Assembly: GCA_024305745.1 (NCBI GenBank)
Contig: JAHRBS010000012.1
Location: forward strand, 687,001-751,000
Direction: 5' to 3'
Source of the DNA: Polyporus tsugae
Lineage: Eukaryota; Basidiomycota; Agaricomycetes; Polyporales; Polyporaceae
DNA: 64,000 nucleotides
The notes below the pieces were generated by a model. The model was given only the letters and a program-made list of their open reading frames with translations, made no database searches and was not told the origin of the DNA. Numbering within the stretch: the first letter of the stretch is position 1; each line of letters starts with the position of its first letter. Shown in pieces: positions 11,033 to 23,256 of the stretch. The translations under genes were made by a program, and so were the position numbers.

Positions 11033-13365
11033 CTACGAGAAGAGGTCGACGAGGATAGTGATGATCCCGAGAACTACGAAGCATGCGGACATGGAAAGGG
11101 ACGAGAGAGGGCGGAAGAGCGGGGAAAGCGAGTAGGGAGGGAGACGACGATCGCCTACAGGTCAGACGACACGGACCGAAAGAGCGACGAGACGGGACGC
11201 ACCGATCTCGACCGCAATGAGCGCGATGACGATCTGCTCGAGACGCTCGGCATGGCGGGAGGTCACGGTCTCCTTGAGGAGCTGGAGCATGTCCTGGAGG
11301 ACCTCGACGCGCGAGTTGAGGAGGTCGATACGCTGTGGGATCTCGAGGTAGCTTCGCGCGGCTTCGTAGAGCGGCTGGAGGTCGGGGTACGTCTGCCGGA
11401 CACGTCAGCATTACGCTCACAGGCACATACAGACCGTTGAGAGGGGGGGACGCAGGCAGGCAGGAGGGAGAAAGAGGGCGGCGGCGTGGTATCGGCGGAG
11501 GAGCGAGTTCGGTAGACAGGGTGACGATCGGGCGACGTGGTCAGAATAAGCGTAGAATAAACGCACCCAGAACACTTCCTGGAAAGTGCGGAGCTGGCGC
11601 GTGAGACGTTGCCAAAGGGAGCTAAAACAGATAGCTTGCACGCACCGGGGAATCGAGCACCGAGCCGACAGAATTAATGTTCGTCCGGAGCAGAAAGAGC
11701 TCCCCGATCTTCCTCATAATTTCCTTGTGATTCATGTCAATTTTGCCCGTCGCGCTTATGATTTCCGGGATGTCCTTCGTGTCCTCTATCGTCGCCGAGA
11801 TGAGGTTCTCGAACTGACGCGTTGCCGTTAGAAACCATCTTGGACGTGCAAACACCGAGATGAGAGCCTACCAATGATATCTTCACAGATTGAGCGAGCG
11901 CGTGTGACAGGGAGAGCTTCGTCCTAAAACAAGACGCGATTGGCACGGGCTTGGAAGCGTGACGAGCAGCAGCACTGACATGTAGCTTGATCCTTTCCGT
12001 AATGTTATGACATCGTTGTATATGCTAAACGATTATTTGAATTCAGCGGACGTGTCGCGCGGGAACAGATCGAGATGGTGACCACTTGCCGACTGTAACT
12101 CGCGTAATAGAAGTTCAGGTCCTCCATCTCCACGTCCTGCGGCGCTACGCTGATGTTCGTATCCTTCAAACTGACAATTCTATGGCAGGGTCGAGACATA
12201 CCTAGCCGCTCAACCTCGAAACGTTTTCTATTGCTCGTCAGCAAGCATGTGTAAAGAGCATATGGCAAACCGCTTACAATGACGAAAGAAACCTCTTCTC
12301 TTGGGCTTCTGTCATGCCCCAAATCACGACGGTGCCGTATTCGAAGATGAATATTTCCGCTTCTGTAGGTGTCTCGGAGAACTTGCTCCGTTTCCTGCTT
12401 TTGCCATCTGTCCCTGCCGGCGGCTCCGCTCCGGGCTGGCCCTGCGCCTCTGTCCCTGAACCACCAGGCGCGAGCTCAGGAACCCCGAGAAGGTCCCCCG
12501 TTCTGCTCTGGTGGTGGGAAGATAGGGTCTGAAAGTGGACATGGGCGTGGGTGCCAGACTGGGCGGAGGGCTGCACAGAAGGGGGTTCATAGACGTATGG
12601 GGTGTAGATCACATCGACTATGATTCGGGGGTTGGTGTGGTACGAGCCCCGGCGAGCGTTGAAGAACTTCATCAACTCAGGGAAGCGGTAGGAGCTGTCC
12701 AGACCGCGTTATGAATGCATGAACGTTTCCACCGGAAGGACGCGCAGCCCCTTCAGGCTCGAGACAGGTGCGAATATGGAAATGTGTATGAGTGGGAACG
12801 TACCTCGCTGTGGCATATGCGGTAACCCTGGGGAGAGACTTCGCCTTCTTCTTCGTGAGGCGAAGAGCATCCCTGCGCGCCGTCCCGGCGGGAATGAGGT
12901 CGATCTGATTATACACCTATGTCGTAAAGTTGCAATAGCAAGACGGAGCAAGGCAGGCCACGCGGTCAGAGTCGAGACAAGATGCACGCGCCGAAGGGGG
13001 GAAGAGACGCGACGTACCTCAGCGTCGTCCTGCTCCTCTTCCTCATCACCCTCCTCGTCCTCGCTGTCGGCGAGGGTTCCGGAACCCTCGGCAGTCTCGT
13101 CCGCCTTGCTTGTTGGGGGCGCTGATGATGGTGGAAGCTTGACCTTTTCGAGCACTGGTTCGGCGTGCTCTGGTAGGACTTTCAACTTCCCCGCAACCTT
13201 CGTGGATCGGTTGGCGCCGCGGGCCTTTGCCTCGCCTGAGCTGGCCGTTGCGAGTGCTTGAGGGGCTTTCTGATTTGCCTGGCCTGATGACATCGCTCTG
13301 GTGTCGGTGAGTGTGTGGCCGGTGGGGAGGATGGGTGAGGAAAGACCGGGCACGGTGGCGGGCAT
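11033..13365 (-). CDS. RMND1/Rmd-family (DUF155) membrane protein
   Basis: Exons, high to low: 13018-13365, 12804-12916, 12278-12694, 12202-12227, 12090-12144, 11980-12024, 11872-11923, 11646-11813, 11567-11578, 11203-11392, 11033-11073 (488 aa). Human RMND1 supports mitochondrial translation; fungal relatives (Rmd1, Rmd8, Sif-type) were linked to meiotic division. The family core is clear: APQDVEMEDLNFYYASYSR, IYNDVITLRKGSSYMTKLS, SHALAQSVKIS, and PQRIDLLNSRVEVLQDMLQ leading to a C-terminal membrane helix (IVIALIAVEIVLGIITILVD). An acidic Glu/Asp tract precedes the core near residues 100-115. A GC-AG intron (12025-12089) and a 12-nt exon (11567-11578) are needed to hold the frame. Met25 (13293) is an alternative start. 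It shares a 353-nt divergent promoter with the J-protein gene. Confidence 0.87.
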
Positions 13366-13718
13366 GCGCAGAAGCAGGGCACCCGCGTCCCGGTGGCCCG
13401 GCTATGATCTCATCCACGAGGCGCAACAACCAAACGCCCTCGGCGTTTACCGTGTGTAAATCGCGATAACTATAGTCTGTTGTAATACCCGGATTAGCAG
13501 CCTTATTAAGGCGGCTAAGAACTCATAGTCGCGCTGTATTACCATTACGTCTTGGCACCTTGGCCCAGGCCGGTCGCTGAACACACCGCGTTAACGTTCT
13601 GCTGGACTTGGACTCGACCATCGTCGCCCTTCTTGTTCACTGCTCTCACGGCCCCGTCTTTGGATGCACAAATCCTAAACGCGGACTCCCAGAACGCTGA
13701 GGGTTTCTTCGGTGCCAG
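13366..13718. promoter_or_regulatory. Divergent promoter region
   Basis: Only 353 nt separate the start codons of the RMND1-like gene (minus) and the DNAJC11-like gene (plus), both of likely mitochondrial function, so the two may share control elements. No single motif stands out. Confidence 0.5.
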
Positions 13719-16700
13719 ATGTCAGGCAACGCGGACCGTCCCTTGCCCGCAGGGACACCAGCTGGCGACAAGGAATACTTCTAGTGAATACATCCTCGCC
13801 ATCCTCTGCGCCACAATGCCTTTGCTGACAGTCTAGGACAGTTCTCTCTTCAATCTTCCGAAGACTGCGTCGGAGCAGGAGATTCGCGAACGCTATAGGC
13901 AGCTCTCGATTGTCTTTCATCCGGACAAGCAAGTGGACGAAACTCGCAAGGAGGCGGCCACACAGCGGTTCCTTGAGGTCCAGAAGGCGTATGAAGGTCC
14001 GTGTCCACTTTGCACCCGCCTGCGTTCTGGATTCTCAATTTTGCCACGCTTTCCAGTCTTGTCCGATCCGGTCAGACGGTACGTTCACCGTCTTCAATTG
14101 CGCTCTTCTCCCCGAACCCTACTCATGCCCAATACAGTCGTGCCTATGACATCCTAGGTCTCGCTTCCCCGCCACGTCATTGTCCGCGTTTACACAGACT
14201 GACCCTTTGTCAGCGCAGGCCCAGAAGGCCTGCAGCTCCTTCAAACCGCCGAATTCAAACACGTCGCGGAAGAACAGGCAAGCTTCTCGTGTCTTTCTGC
14301 GATGTACGGCCTTTGACGTAAACCTGCTCGGCCACAGTTTGAGGAAGAGCTGCGGCGCCAGCAGCGTGAGCTAGATCGGCTACGCGTCGAGCAGGCCCTC
14401 CATCCCAAGGGTAACGTAACGATTGGCTTCGACGTATCATCCATTTTCGACGATGAGTACGAGGATGCGGATGGCTTGCCGGTACCCCCGTGGCAGAACT
14501 TCCGCCTCGCCCTCGGCGAGGTTCGAAAGAACAAGTTTACCGTGAGGCACCGTGTCCAGGCAGGTCTTGTGAACGTCCGCAGTGTGCTCGAGACGTCTGA
14601 TTCCCAAAGTTTAGACAGAGATCAACAAGCAAACATGGTTACAACTGGCTAGTCGCGTTACACTTGGGGCGGCCTCGCCCAACAAGTCGTACGTTGGTTC
14701 GACGATGATGGGAACCGTACGACATCAGTTTTCTCCCCGTCTGAACTTTGAGGTTCGCGCTCTCACCCTTGCTTTCCTTCGTAATTAGTCCGACTCACCT
14801 TCTGGAAACACTTCAGGCGACGACGAGCCTTCTCAGCGTGTCCGGGCTCATTCTGAAAAGCACGTATCGTACCGACGATTATGTCGTAGCGTGCCAGACT
14901 GAGCTGAGCCCTGCGCTCGTCTTGCAGCCCTTCGTGCCAAGAGAAAACGGGCCACTGCTGCTACCACCTCTCACCATATCAATGTTTCGGCGACTCTTCC
15001 CGAAATCCCCCACGCAGGGCACGCTGGAAGCTTCCATCACACCTTCAGGCCCCAGAATCTCGGTTGGTGTATCGTCTTCGGCATTCCACGACAGTTCGCC
15101 TGATCGAACGGCGGACGACGAGCCACCAAATACAGAGTCTCCATTCCGCGCGCCGTCCTCATCTGGGCTTGCGCTCTATTCCAGCGACTGGCAGATCGGA
15201 TTGGACCTTGCGGGCCTCGGTTCTGGACTCAATGGACGTTATGGTGTAACCTTCCTGGAGCTTGGCGTAACGTTCCACACAGTACTCCGCCTCGGGCTGG
15301 CTGGCCTCACCTGGTTAGTCGGTGGCGAGTGGCGCGGTAACAACGGTGCCATGGGTGCCAACGTCAGTGTCAACCTTGACGGGGTTGTGCTTCGTGTCGA
15401 GTGGGTGCCGATTTGCTCCGCGTAGATGCCGGCAGACTAACAGACTGACAGCGCGACGTACCATGGCCAGACGCTATCCCTACCGATCGTCCTCTCGCAC
15501 GAACACAATGAGAACCTGGGTTTCTGGACGGCTATATTGCCATCTACCGCATTAGCTTTGGTTTATTATTTCAGGTTACGGCCGCGGCGTCGCATACAGA
15601 GGATGATGTTCGTGTGACATCCTGCTTCCCTACAACGTTCTGTACTCTCATGCCTCGTCTCCACAGGTACCTACAACAGGCGCGTCGTCAGCTCCAGGAA
15701 GAAAAATCGGAGTTGCTCCGTCAGAGGCAAGAAACGATTTCCCTCCTCCAAGACACGGCGATCAGACATATGCGCGCCGAGGAGGCATGTGACGGTATGA
15801 TATGTTTTTGTCTCGGGAGAAGGCTTTTAACCCCCGCTGGGTTGTTCTCACAGGTTTAGTCATCCTCGATGCACGCTATGGCCCATCAGAGCAGGACGAG
15901 GGGACCGAAGGCCTTGACGTAGACGTCACGATTCCCATGCAAGCCTTGGTGAATTCTAGCCAACTCTATATCCCAGGGAAACGAAGCAAGGTGAGTCGCT
16001 TGGGTCCTTGACCTCTTTTTCTGCGTACGGTACCGTCAGCCGGCCTCTCCGGTCTTTCCCTCGACGATAAGGCCATCGCTATTGCGGTTGCCTGATGCCC
16101 CGGTCCCCGGACACTTTCCCTCGATTCGGCTCTAACCAAAGCATTGGGACTCGGCCGCCGGGTGGGCCTGATCAGTCGAACACGCTTCGCACCATCCATT
16201 TCCCCGTTGTCTGTCACATTCTTGTGTCAAAACAGAGCCTTGCATGTATACCTTCAGTGCCATCCGCACGCGTTTATTCGTGCTTGGTAGGCGTTTCTAT
16301 GCACTCGAATAAAAGGGCAGCGAGGACCCACTAGTGACGACCGACAGTCGTGGGTAGCGATAGTGCTGGTATCTTGCCGTTGTGTTGAATCGCGTTTCCC
16401 ATCATTTAGTAATCTACTCAGCGATGTGTGCTTCTTGCTGATGCCCGCTTCTTTCCCTTTATAATATAGGCCGGCATTCCAGGATTCTACGACCCCGTCG
16501 CGGGGGTCCCGAAAGCGTTGCGCGTACGGTACAAGTTCCGCGGCCGCATGCACTACGCAGAAATTCCCGATTATATGCCGGTCGTGATCCCCCTGAAAGG
16601 TACGCAGCACTTCTTAACTCAGATTCGTGTCATTGTCCTCGCGGTGGCCGAGACGGTGGGTCGACGAGAACCCTCGCGGTCTTCAGAAAGCAGCGCGAGA

Positions 16701-16791
16701 TACAGGCAGGGCTCGATCGTTCGCTTTGCGGTTGAGCCTATTCCTGGATGCTGATTTGCTTTTATCTGCCGTAGATCACTTGGTCGAATGA
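13719..16791 (+). CDS. DNAJC11-like mitochondrial J-domain protein
   Basis: Exons: 13719-13783, 13842-13996, 14057-14078, 14138-14157, 14219-14277, 14338-14563, 14619-14752, 14817-15400, 15452-15607, 15667-15794, 15854-15990, 16470-16599, 16775-16791 (610 aa). The J domain starts near residue 21 (YFYSLFNLPKTASEQEIRER) and carries the essential HPDK (IVFHPDKQ). The rest matches the DNAJC11 plan: a beta-rich middle (NKFTVRHRVQ, GTVRHQFSPRLNFE), a hydrophobic segment (WTAILPSTALALVYYF), a coiled coil (ARRQLQEEKSELLRQRQET) and a conserved tail (ALRVRYKFRGRMHYAEIPDY). Human DNAJC11 associates with MICOS at mitochondrial cristae junctions. Intron 14278-14337 is GC-AG. The donor at 14564 is weak, and a GC donor at 14560 is an alternative. 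The 479-nt intron at 15991-16469 is unusually long. Confidence 0.88.
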
Positions 16792-19700
16792 ATTACTTAC
16801 GAGGGGCGTGGTCGTCCTGGCGGCTCGCGCATGACACCTCCACCGCACCTTCTGTGATCACTCGCCCATCATGGGGACCCACATCCTTGCTAGGCTGCTT
16901 GCACTCGTCCTCGTCCCCGCCGGATTACGGCTTCGCGAGAGTGCGGGCATTTGTTTCCAAGGCATGCACTACTACCTCCGCGCCCCTTGGCGAGGGGTGC
17001 GGAGTTGCCATTGTCCTTCATTCAGTTAACTTATTGTATTTTCAACGGGCCCGTCAGCGGCGATCGTATCACCCCACTCTCCAGGTCTCCACCTCGACCG
17101 AAATCAAGGACATCAGTCGACATCAGTGCGTGAACATCTCGCGCGCGCCAGCGGAGTGGTAACGGACGCGCACGACTCAGAAGACTGGCGTTCCAACATG
17201 GAGGCCTTCTAGCGTTGTATTCAACTCCGACAAACTGGGAGGCACCGCCTGCCCTCCGTCTGCTAGCCGCCGGGGCCATTGGATGCATCTGCGTCACCGT
17301 CGGAGGGCAGAGGCGCCAACCGCCCACCTCATGCGTTTCCATGTCCGCCAACATGTCCCAGAGGCGCGCGCGAGAGCGCGAGGCATCCCTGGAGCCATGT
17401 GCACGATATCATTCCAATGCCCGTCCACTCGCCGTTGAATGCAGCTGACGCCACTTCGAGCAGGGCCGCTTCGTCGCGCAGACACCCTAAAGCTGGTGCG
17501 GCAGGCGGCTTGGCAACGCCACCATCGTGAACGTGGGCCCCCTGATATGACGATGGCCTCGAAGGGGTCAGAGTCGCTCTGGCCCGCGTCTCTCACCCCG
17601 AGCCCCATCGGATGGCGTGGCGCGCGCGCCGCTTCGGGATCGGGACGTGCGGGCGTGAGGCGGAACGCGTTGACGTGCGCCTGGGGCGCAAGGTTCAGTC
17701 CGTTTGGACGTGACGCCAGGCGTTTCGGCTTGCGTTCAGGGCAGATCTCGACGTCGTCCGGGTCTATCAGGCCCAGGGTGTCGTCCTGGCGCTGACCGAG
17801 GTTTGAACCTACCGCGCACGCGCCTTCGTAGCCCAACCCCCGAGATCCAGCCCTGCCGACGCTCGTCCTGGCAGGAGCCATGGCCACATTTCGCGGGCAT
17901 CGCGAAGGGATCCGCAGACCACACGGCTGAGCGCGAAGGCGAGGCAGCTGGGGGGCCCCTGCGCCACATCCTCCTGGTCGTGCTGAGTTCTGTTGGTTCT
18001 GGTTCCGCTGAATCATCGCAGGCCTGACTGGGCCGGGCATGCAGGCCAGACAAGATTTGGGTGTGCTTGTGCGCACATAGGGCGGTGGTGAGAACGCTGC
18101 CGCCACCCTGGGCAGGTTCTCAGCCGTCCTGTGCGTGGCAGGGGTGCGCCGTGTGGCCGGACTAGGAACGCGCACGGTGGGGCGCGATATGAAGTCATAA
18201 CGTCAATCTTGCTCGCACTGAAAATATCGGGGGCCCGTCGCCAGCACTGCTGGAGCTTCTCGTTTCCCTTCCCTTCCCTTCACGGGCGCGCGTGCCAGTG
18301 TCTGCGGTGGGCCGCGTAATGCACCCGCCCCGTGCTCCCAGGGACGTTCTGAATCGACGGGCACGTTGCGCCTGCACTCCCTGGGACCTCTCATACAATG
18401 CAATGCAATGCGAGGCATCGCAGCGGTGTGTAGTCGCAGAATGCGAATTTGTGAAGTGCAGGAATTCGGATGCGAAGTTCGTGTGCCAGTGGACCTGCTG
18501 CGCTATCGACGTTTCTTCAAATGGAACCCCCTCCAGACGCAGCGCAGTGGAAGTGCGGAAATTCGGCGTCGACCGCGCGCGAAGCGTATTCGTCTCGCCT
18601 TTCGGTATTTTGGGGTCGGTGCCCTCACAAATCTCCGACGACGAGCCCCTTGGGAGCGATCAGCTGCCTTGTGCAGGGGAGCGAGCGAGCGAGAACGCTG
18701 GCGCAGAATTCCAGCCACTCGCCGTCTGATTCGCGCCGCTCTCGGGCCATAGGCGTTTGGGAGGCCGTCCTGCTTCTTTGGCGAATGCGCGCGAGCTCTG
18801 AGACCCGAGGGAGGGGGGACACCTTCTCGGGCGACGTTTCCTGAGTTCGCCGCATTCGACGCGTTCGCATTCTCGTGATTCCTCGCGCGAGGATGCGACG
18901 AGCAGGGACCCGGAAACCCGTTGCGATGGCCCGCTCTGGGGATCCTGTCGCGAGCCCTGGCGGGCAAGAAGGCTTCGCGTTCTGCGCGAGACATTCCAGC
19001 ACCTCGCGGTGGCGAGCCCCGGGCGAAGGCGGAACCGCATCCGGGGGGGTTCATATGTAGGACCGAACGAAGTCTAGCCTCTCGCGTGCAGATGCGTCGA
19101 TGGGAGATGGAGGCCGCCTGGGGATGGGGTGCGAGCGGGTGGGACAGGGCAGGCAGCCGTCGACTAGTTCTGGCAGCAGACAAGAGCAATGGAAGCGGAT
19201 GGCGAGCGCGAACGCGCGAAAGCGAAAGATAGATGGGCGTGCGCACATGCACACCGGTGGACTGGGCCTGAAGTCGACGGTGGAAATGCCCGCAGGCCGC
19301 GAGCTGCGCGTTTCCTCCCAGGCTCGCTTGTCTTCTCCCGCGATGCTTTTGGCACGCTCACGTCAGATTCAGAGTGTGACCGTGCCCGCTGCCACGGTGC
19401 CCTTCCTCTGACAGTGACAGCTGCCTCCTGCCACGCCGCCCGCTCACGGTCCCTCCCTGACTCGCTTCCTGGATCGGACGCTGGCCTGCACTTGTCAAAT
19501 AGCGCTGCAACGATTGGGTCCCAGGCGCGGGGGGCGCAGGAGCCAGAAACCGAGAAAGGCAGCAGGGCGGGCCAATCGCCCGCAGGCAGCTCGCCTGTTT
19601 GCGCCGAAAGGGGAATAAGCGTGCAGATAGGACGTGGGTACGTGATCTGGCGTATGTGATCACCGACTGGCGAGAACTTCATTCAACGACGCCAGAACCC

Positions 19701-21663
19701 CGCGTCCAGGTCTCAGCAGGGCCCCGGCTGCAGAAGGTTCTCGTTTCCCCCTCAGCGTCCCTCGTCCGCCGCAGTCCCAGCACCAGGCAGGCCGCAGATA
19801 AGGGATACAGACCCGTGCCCGGTTTGGAGCTCCCTCCGGGTGGGCTGCCACGGTGGTATTCTGGTGCGCGCGCCAGGTTGGACGGGACGTTGGAACCAGG
19901 TTAACTGGAACCTTGAGTATTCAGTCGGGCTGCGGGCATGGGCACGGCCGCGAGAGCCATCTTTCACGCGGACCTACCGCTTTGAGCGTCGTCGACGTCC
20001 TTTCGCTCTCCTGGGGCCAGTTTGAGCAGGCGCGTTGGCCCGAGCACCTCCGGCCAAGGGTCCGGAGTCGACTGGTGGCGTCGCGAGTTCTGATTGCTGC
20101 TCGACGCGGTCGTGGGCGTGTGGACGTGCGTTTCTGAGCGCGTGCCCGTCCTCTTGCGCATTTTCACCGGTCTTTTTGGCGAGGCCCGCAGCAGATGTCC
20201 CAAGTGCTGTAGGTTGTCAGTGAATTAATGTCCGGCCTGACTGGAACTCGCTGTTGGATGATTGCCGCGGATAAAGAATATAGCGGAAGTCGCCGGAGGG
20301 CTGCGACAAATGTGGGGTGTGTCAGAGAGCGGAGGATGTGCCTGCGATGTGGTCAAGATCACATAAACAGTTGGTCTTCGTTGACGATGGGCGGCCGGAG
20401 AGGTGGTGGGAACTTGGAAGGCGGCAAGGCAGATCAAAGTTGAAGCACAGCGCGAGATGCCGAAGGCCATCGGACGTCCGGCGCATTAGGGAAAACGCTC
20501 CCACGATCAATCTAATCTAATAGATTAGGGTGGTGAGCTGTGTACGTACAACCCTCTTTCGGTATCGCTGGCATTCGCGGGAGCAATGGACGTAATGTGA
20601 CCGTGACAGTGGCGTGATGTGGGCGTCACAGGGCCGAGTATGGGCCACGGTTGCGATTCCGACTGGGAATCGGCGGAGCAGACGGACCATCGTCTGGAAC
20701 GAAATCTTGGAGACGCCGCCTACGCTTCAGATCCTCTGTCAAAATCACTACTGCTGCCTGCCTGACTACGGCCTCTGGCCTCCCGCATGCCGTACCCCGA
20801 AACATCAGGTTCGCCGCGGCGACTCGCGCTTCGCGGCTTGCCACTGTGCGCTTGGCCTGCCAATGGCGCCATACTGTCTGCGCAGCTCCAAACCCAGGCC
20901 CTGCTAAGTAGGTACTAGCGCTCGTCCACTCTGGAGTTTGGCTTTGATTCCGATTCCGAGGCTGCCCGTGCTGAGGCTCAGGCTGTCGTGTACAGTAGCG
21001 GCTATCATGCGACCATCAGCTGGTGGAGATAAATACGCCCCGACGAGAGTTGCGGGCGTGAAGCGGCCCAATCGGCGCGGCAATCACAAGGGAACGTAAG
21101 GCGGTCGCAAACGCCCTGGCCCCTGGGCTGATAAACTTGGGGGTGGCGTATGATACTCGAGTGGACGGGGATGATGATGATGGGATGTGTCCGACCATGG
21201 CTGTCCGCTGAGGCGGGCGATGTCGCGTCCAGGGAGGCAGCCGAACAAAGGTGAGTTTTCTGGAGAGGCAGGGCGTGGTGGGAAAAGGGGACGAAATAGA
21301 TATTGCGGCGGAGGGATAAGTTCAAGGGCCGATCTGCGGAGGGATTGAGAGGAGGATGTTAATTTGGGCGGCAAAGTTAATGCAAACTCAATCGGGGCTT
21401 CTCGAGATTCGGGGATCGCCTGCTTGATTTGGGCGGGAACGAGTGGACGGATCTGGATGGGAGCATCTGCATCTGAGCGGGCGCCCGCCGTCGCATCTCT
21501 GGCAGTGGCTGCTGTACCCGGGGGCCAGTTTGGCGCGGCTGCTTAACCTTTCTTGAAGCCCTCCCATCGTCCCTATCAGCGCTTCCACTTTCGTTATAAA
21601 TGTCCCTCCCCGCCCCCGCTGCCGCCCCTTCGCCTCCCCACATCACACGACCCCCTGCCCCCC
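16792..21663. other. 4.9-kb gene-free region upstream of the WOPR gene
   Basis: This stretch is GC-rich and has open frames of up to about 290 codons on both strands. They are Arg/Ala/Pro-rich, overlap one another in several frames, and show no domain or conserved splice structure, so I read them as by-products of base composition. An imperfect palindrome (CTAATCTAATAGATTAG) sits at 20512-20528. The region is best seen as long 5' regulatory DNA or untranslated leader of the regulator at 21664, though an unrecognised non-coding RNA is possible. Confidence 0.45.
21595..21601 (+). promoter_or_regulatory. TATA-like box of the WOPR gene
   Basis: TATAAAT lies 69 nt upstream of the ATG at 21664 and is followed by a pyrimidine-rich tract running to the start codon, a common fungal core-promoter layout. 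Confidence 0.5.
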
Positions 21664-23256
21664 ATGCAGCAGCCCACACTCACAAACACTCGCATACGCT
21701 CCACCCGCGATGCCCTCCAGATATTCTACGCCGTCGCACGCAACATCCTCCCCATGACCACCCGCAGGCTCGACGCAGAGGAGCGCAGAGCGTCAGTGCC
21801 CCCTCCCCTCACGCTAACTTATCTCACCACACTCACCCCTTCGTTCCAGTATCACCTCAGGATGTGTCTACATTTGGGAGGAGCGCTGCGCCAACTCCGA
21901 AGCCACTGGTATGGGCATGGAGAGATGGTCTGTCCCATCTCGCAGCACGTTCTAAGTTTGTTTTTGTTTTGACCTCCTGTTCCAAACAGGACTGACGGCA
22001 TGGGCTGGGGACCAAGCCGCGTCCGCGACGTGAGCGTCCCATTGATCGCTGCCCGCACTGCACCCGCAACTGACTGGTCAATTTCAGGAATTTTTGTTTT
22101 ACCATCAGCGCGAAAACGAAGCCCACGAAGACCCAAATAACCCTTCCGCGCGATGGGCAAGCATGATGAGGTGCGCATATATCGCTCTTTCTGGTGGCCG
22201 GGTGACCTAACTGTCTCTTCCTCTCCGTCCGTTCTAGAAGACGAGACACCCGGAGCGCTCTCCCCTTCTCGAGGCAAGATGCCGAGCGTCTCATCAAGCA
22301 GACATACAGCGTGCACGTCTCTCTCCCTGAAGACCGACCTCGGGGCATCACCCGCAAGTGGCACCTCAGTTCGTGCTCTTTCGTTCCTGAACTCTGGTGT
22401 CCCACGCTAACTTCGCCCGCTAGCCGCTTATTTCAGCCAAACGACGCTAGACAGCCTCGGAACAATAGATTCCATCCCTGGTGTCGGCGACGTCCAAGTT
22501 CCAGAAGGAATGTTCAAGAGCGCACGTGCAAGCAAGATCAACAAGCGTACCGACTCGATGCCTGAGGACATCGGCGCTGCGACACACGAACCATGGGGCA
22601 TCAACATGCCCCCGGCTGCGAGCCATTCACCCATGCCACCTTACGGAGGAGAACCCCCCAAGTGGGCAAATGCGTCGCCGCGACCCTCGAACTCTCCGCA
22701 CCACGCGCCAGGCGTGTATGTCCCCCCGCACAACCCGTACCCGACACCACGGAGTTCTTACGAGTCGGCTGACTACTCGGCACGCCCGCTCTCCTCCCAC
22801 CAACCCCAGATGAGCCATTACCCACCCCCGATCGCAGCGCACTCCTCTCGTCCACCTCCACCCCCTGGCCAACTGCCAACGCTCCATGATTCGGGTTTGG
22901 CCATGTATCGCGATCCCTCGCCGTACACGCAGTCCTCCTCGTCTTCCTCCGAACCTGGAACTTCTCCTCGGACGTTCTCTTCGCCACTCACTCCCCCATC
23001 GAGTACCTCACTACCCCTCTCGATCAAGAATGAGAAGCAGGCGACGCCGAACGTCCCCAAACTCGTCCCCCTTTCTTACCTTCAGGGTCTCCAGTCGCAG
23101 GGGCGTCAGCAACGGGACCCGATGGACATCCTCTACCTTCAGCGATTCGCGACGCCGGAAAAGGACTCGAATCGCCGCTCGTGGGCGAGTTCCCCTCCCT
23201 TCGACAGGTTCGGCGAGGACGAGGTCAAGCCAACGCTCGTAGACTCACGGTGGTGA
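21664..23256 (+). CDS. WOPR-domain transcription factor (Gti1/Pac2 family)
   Basis: Exons: 21664-21791, 21850-21927, 21990-22029, 22088-22170, 22238-22368, 22424-23256 (430 aa). WOPR proteins (Wor1, Ryp1, Gti1, Pac2) bind DNA and act as switches for morphology, mating or virulence in fungi. The first box starts almost at the N-terminus (TNTRIRSTRDALQIFYAVAR, ERRAITSGCVYIWEER, ERWTDGMGWGPSRVRDEFLF) and the second follows (LIKQTYSVHVSLP, RGITRKWHLTAYFSQ, DSIPGVGDVQVPEG). The remaining ~250 residues are Pro/Ser-rich and probably disordered, as in other members. The gene is isolated by 4.9 kb upstream and 4.7 kb downstream. The C-terminal end is uncertain because coding-like sequence continues in another frame past the stop. 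Confidence 0.88.

Noticed and set aside
17294..19252. Long minus-strand open frames of about 290 and 250 codons
   Set aside because: They are extremely Arg/Pro/Ala-rich, overlap other open frames on both strands and contain no domain. Typical of GC-rich non-coding DNA.
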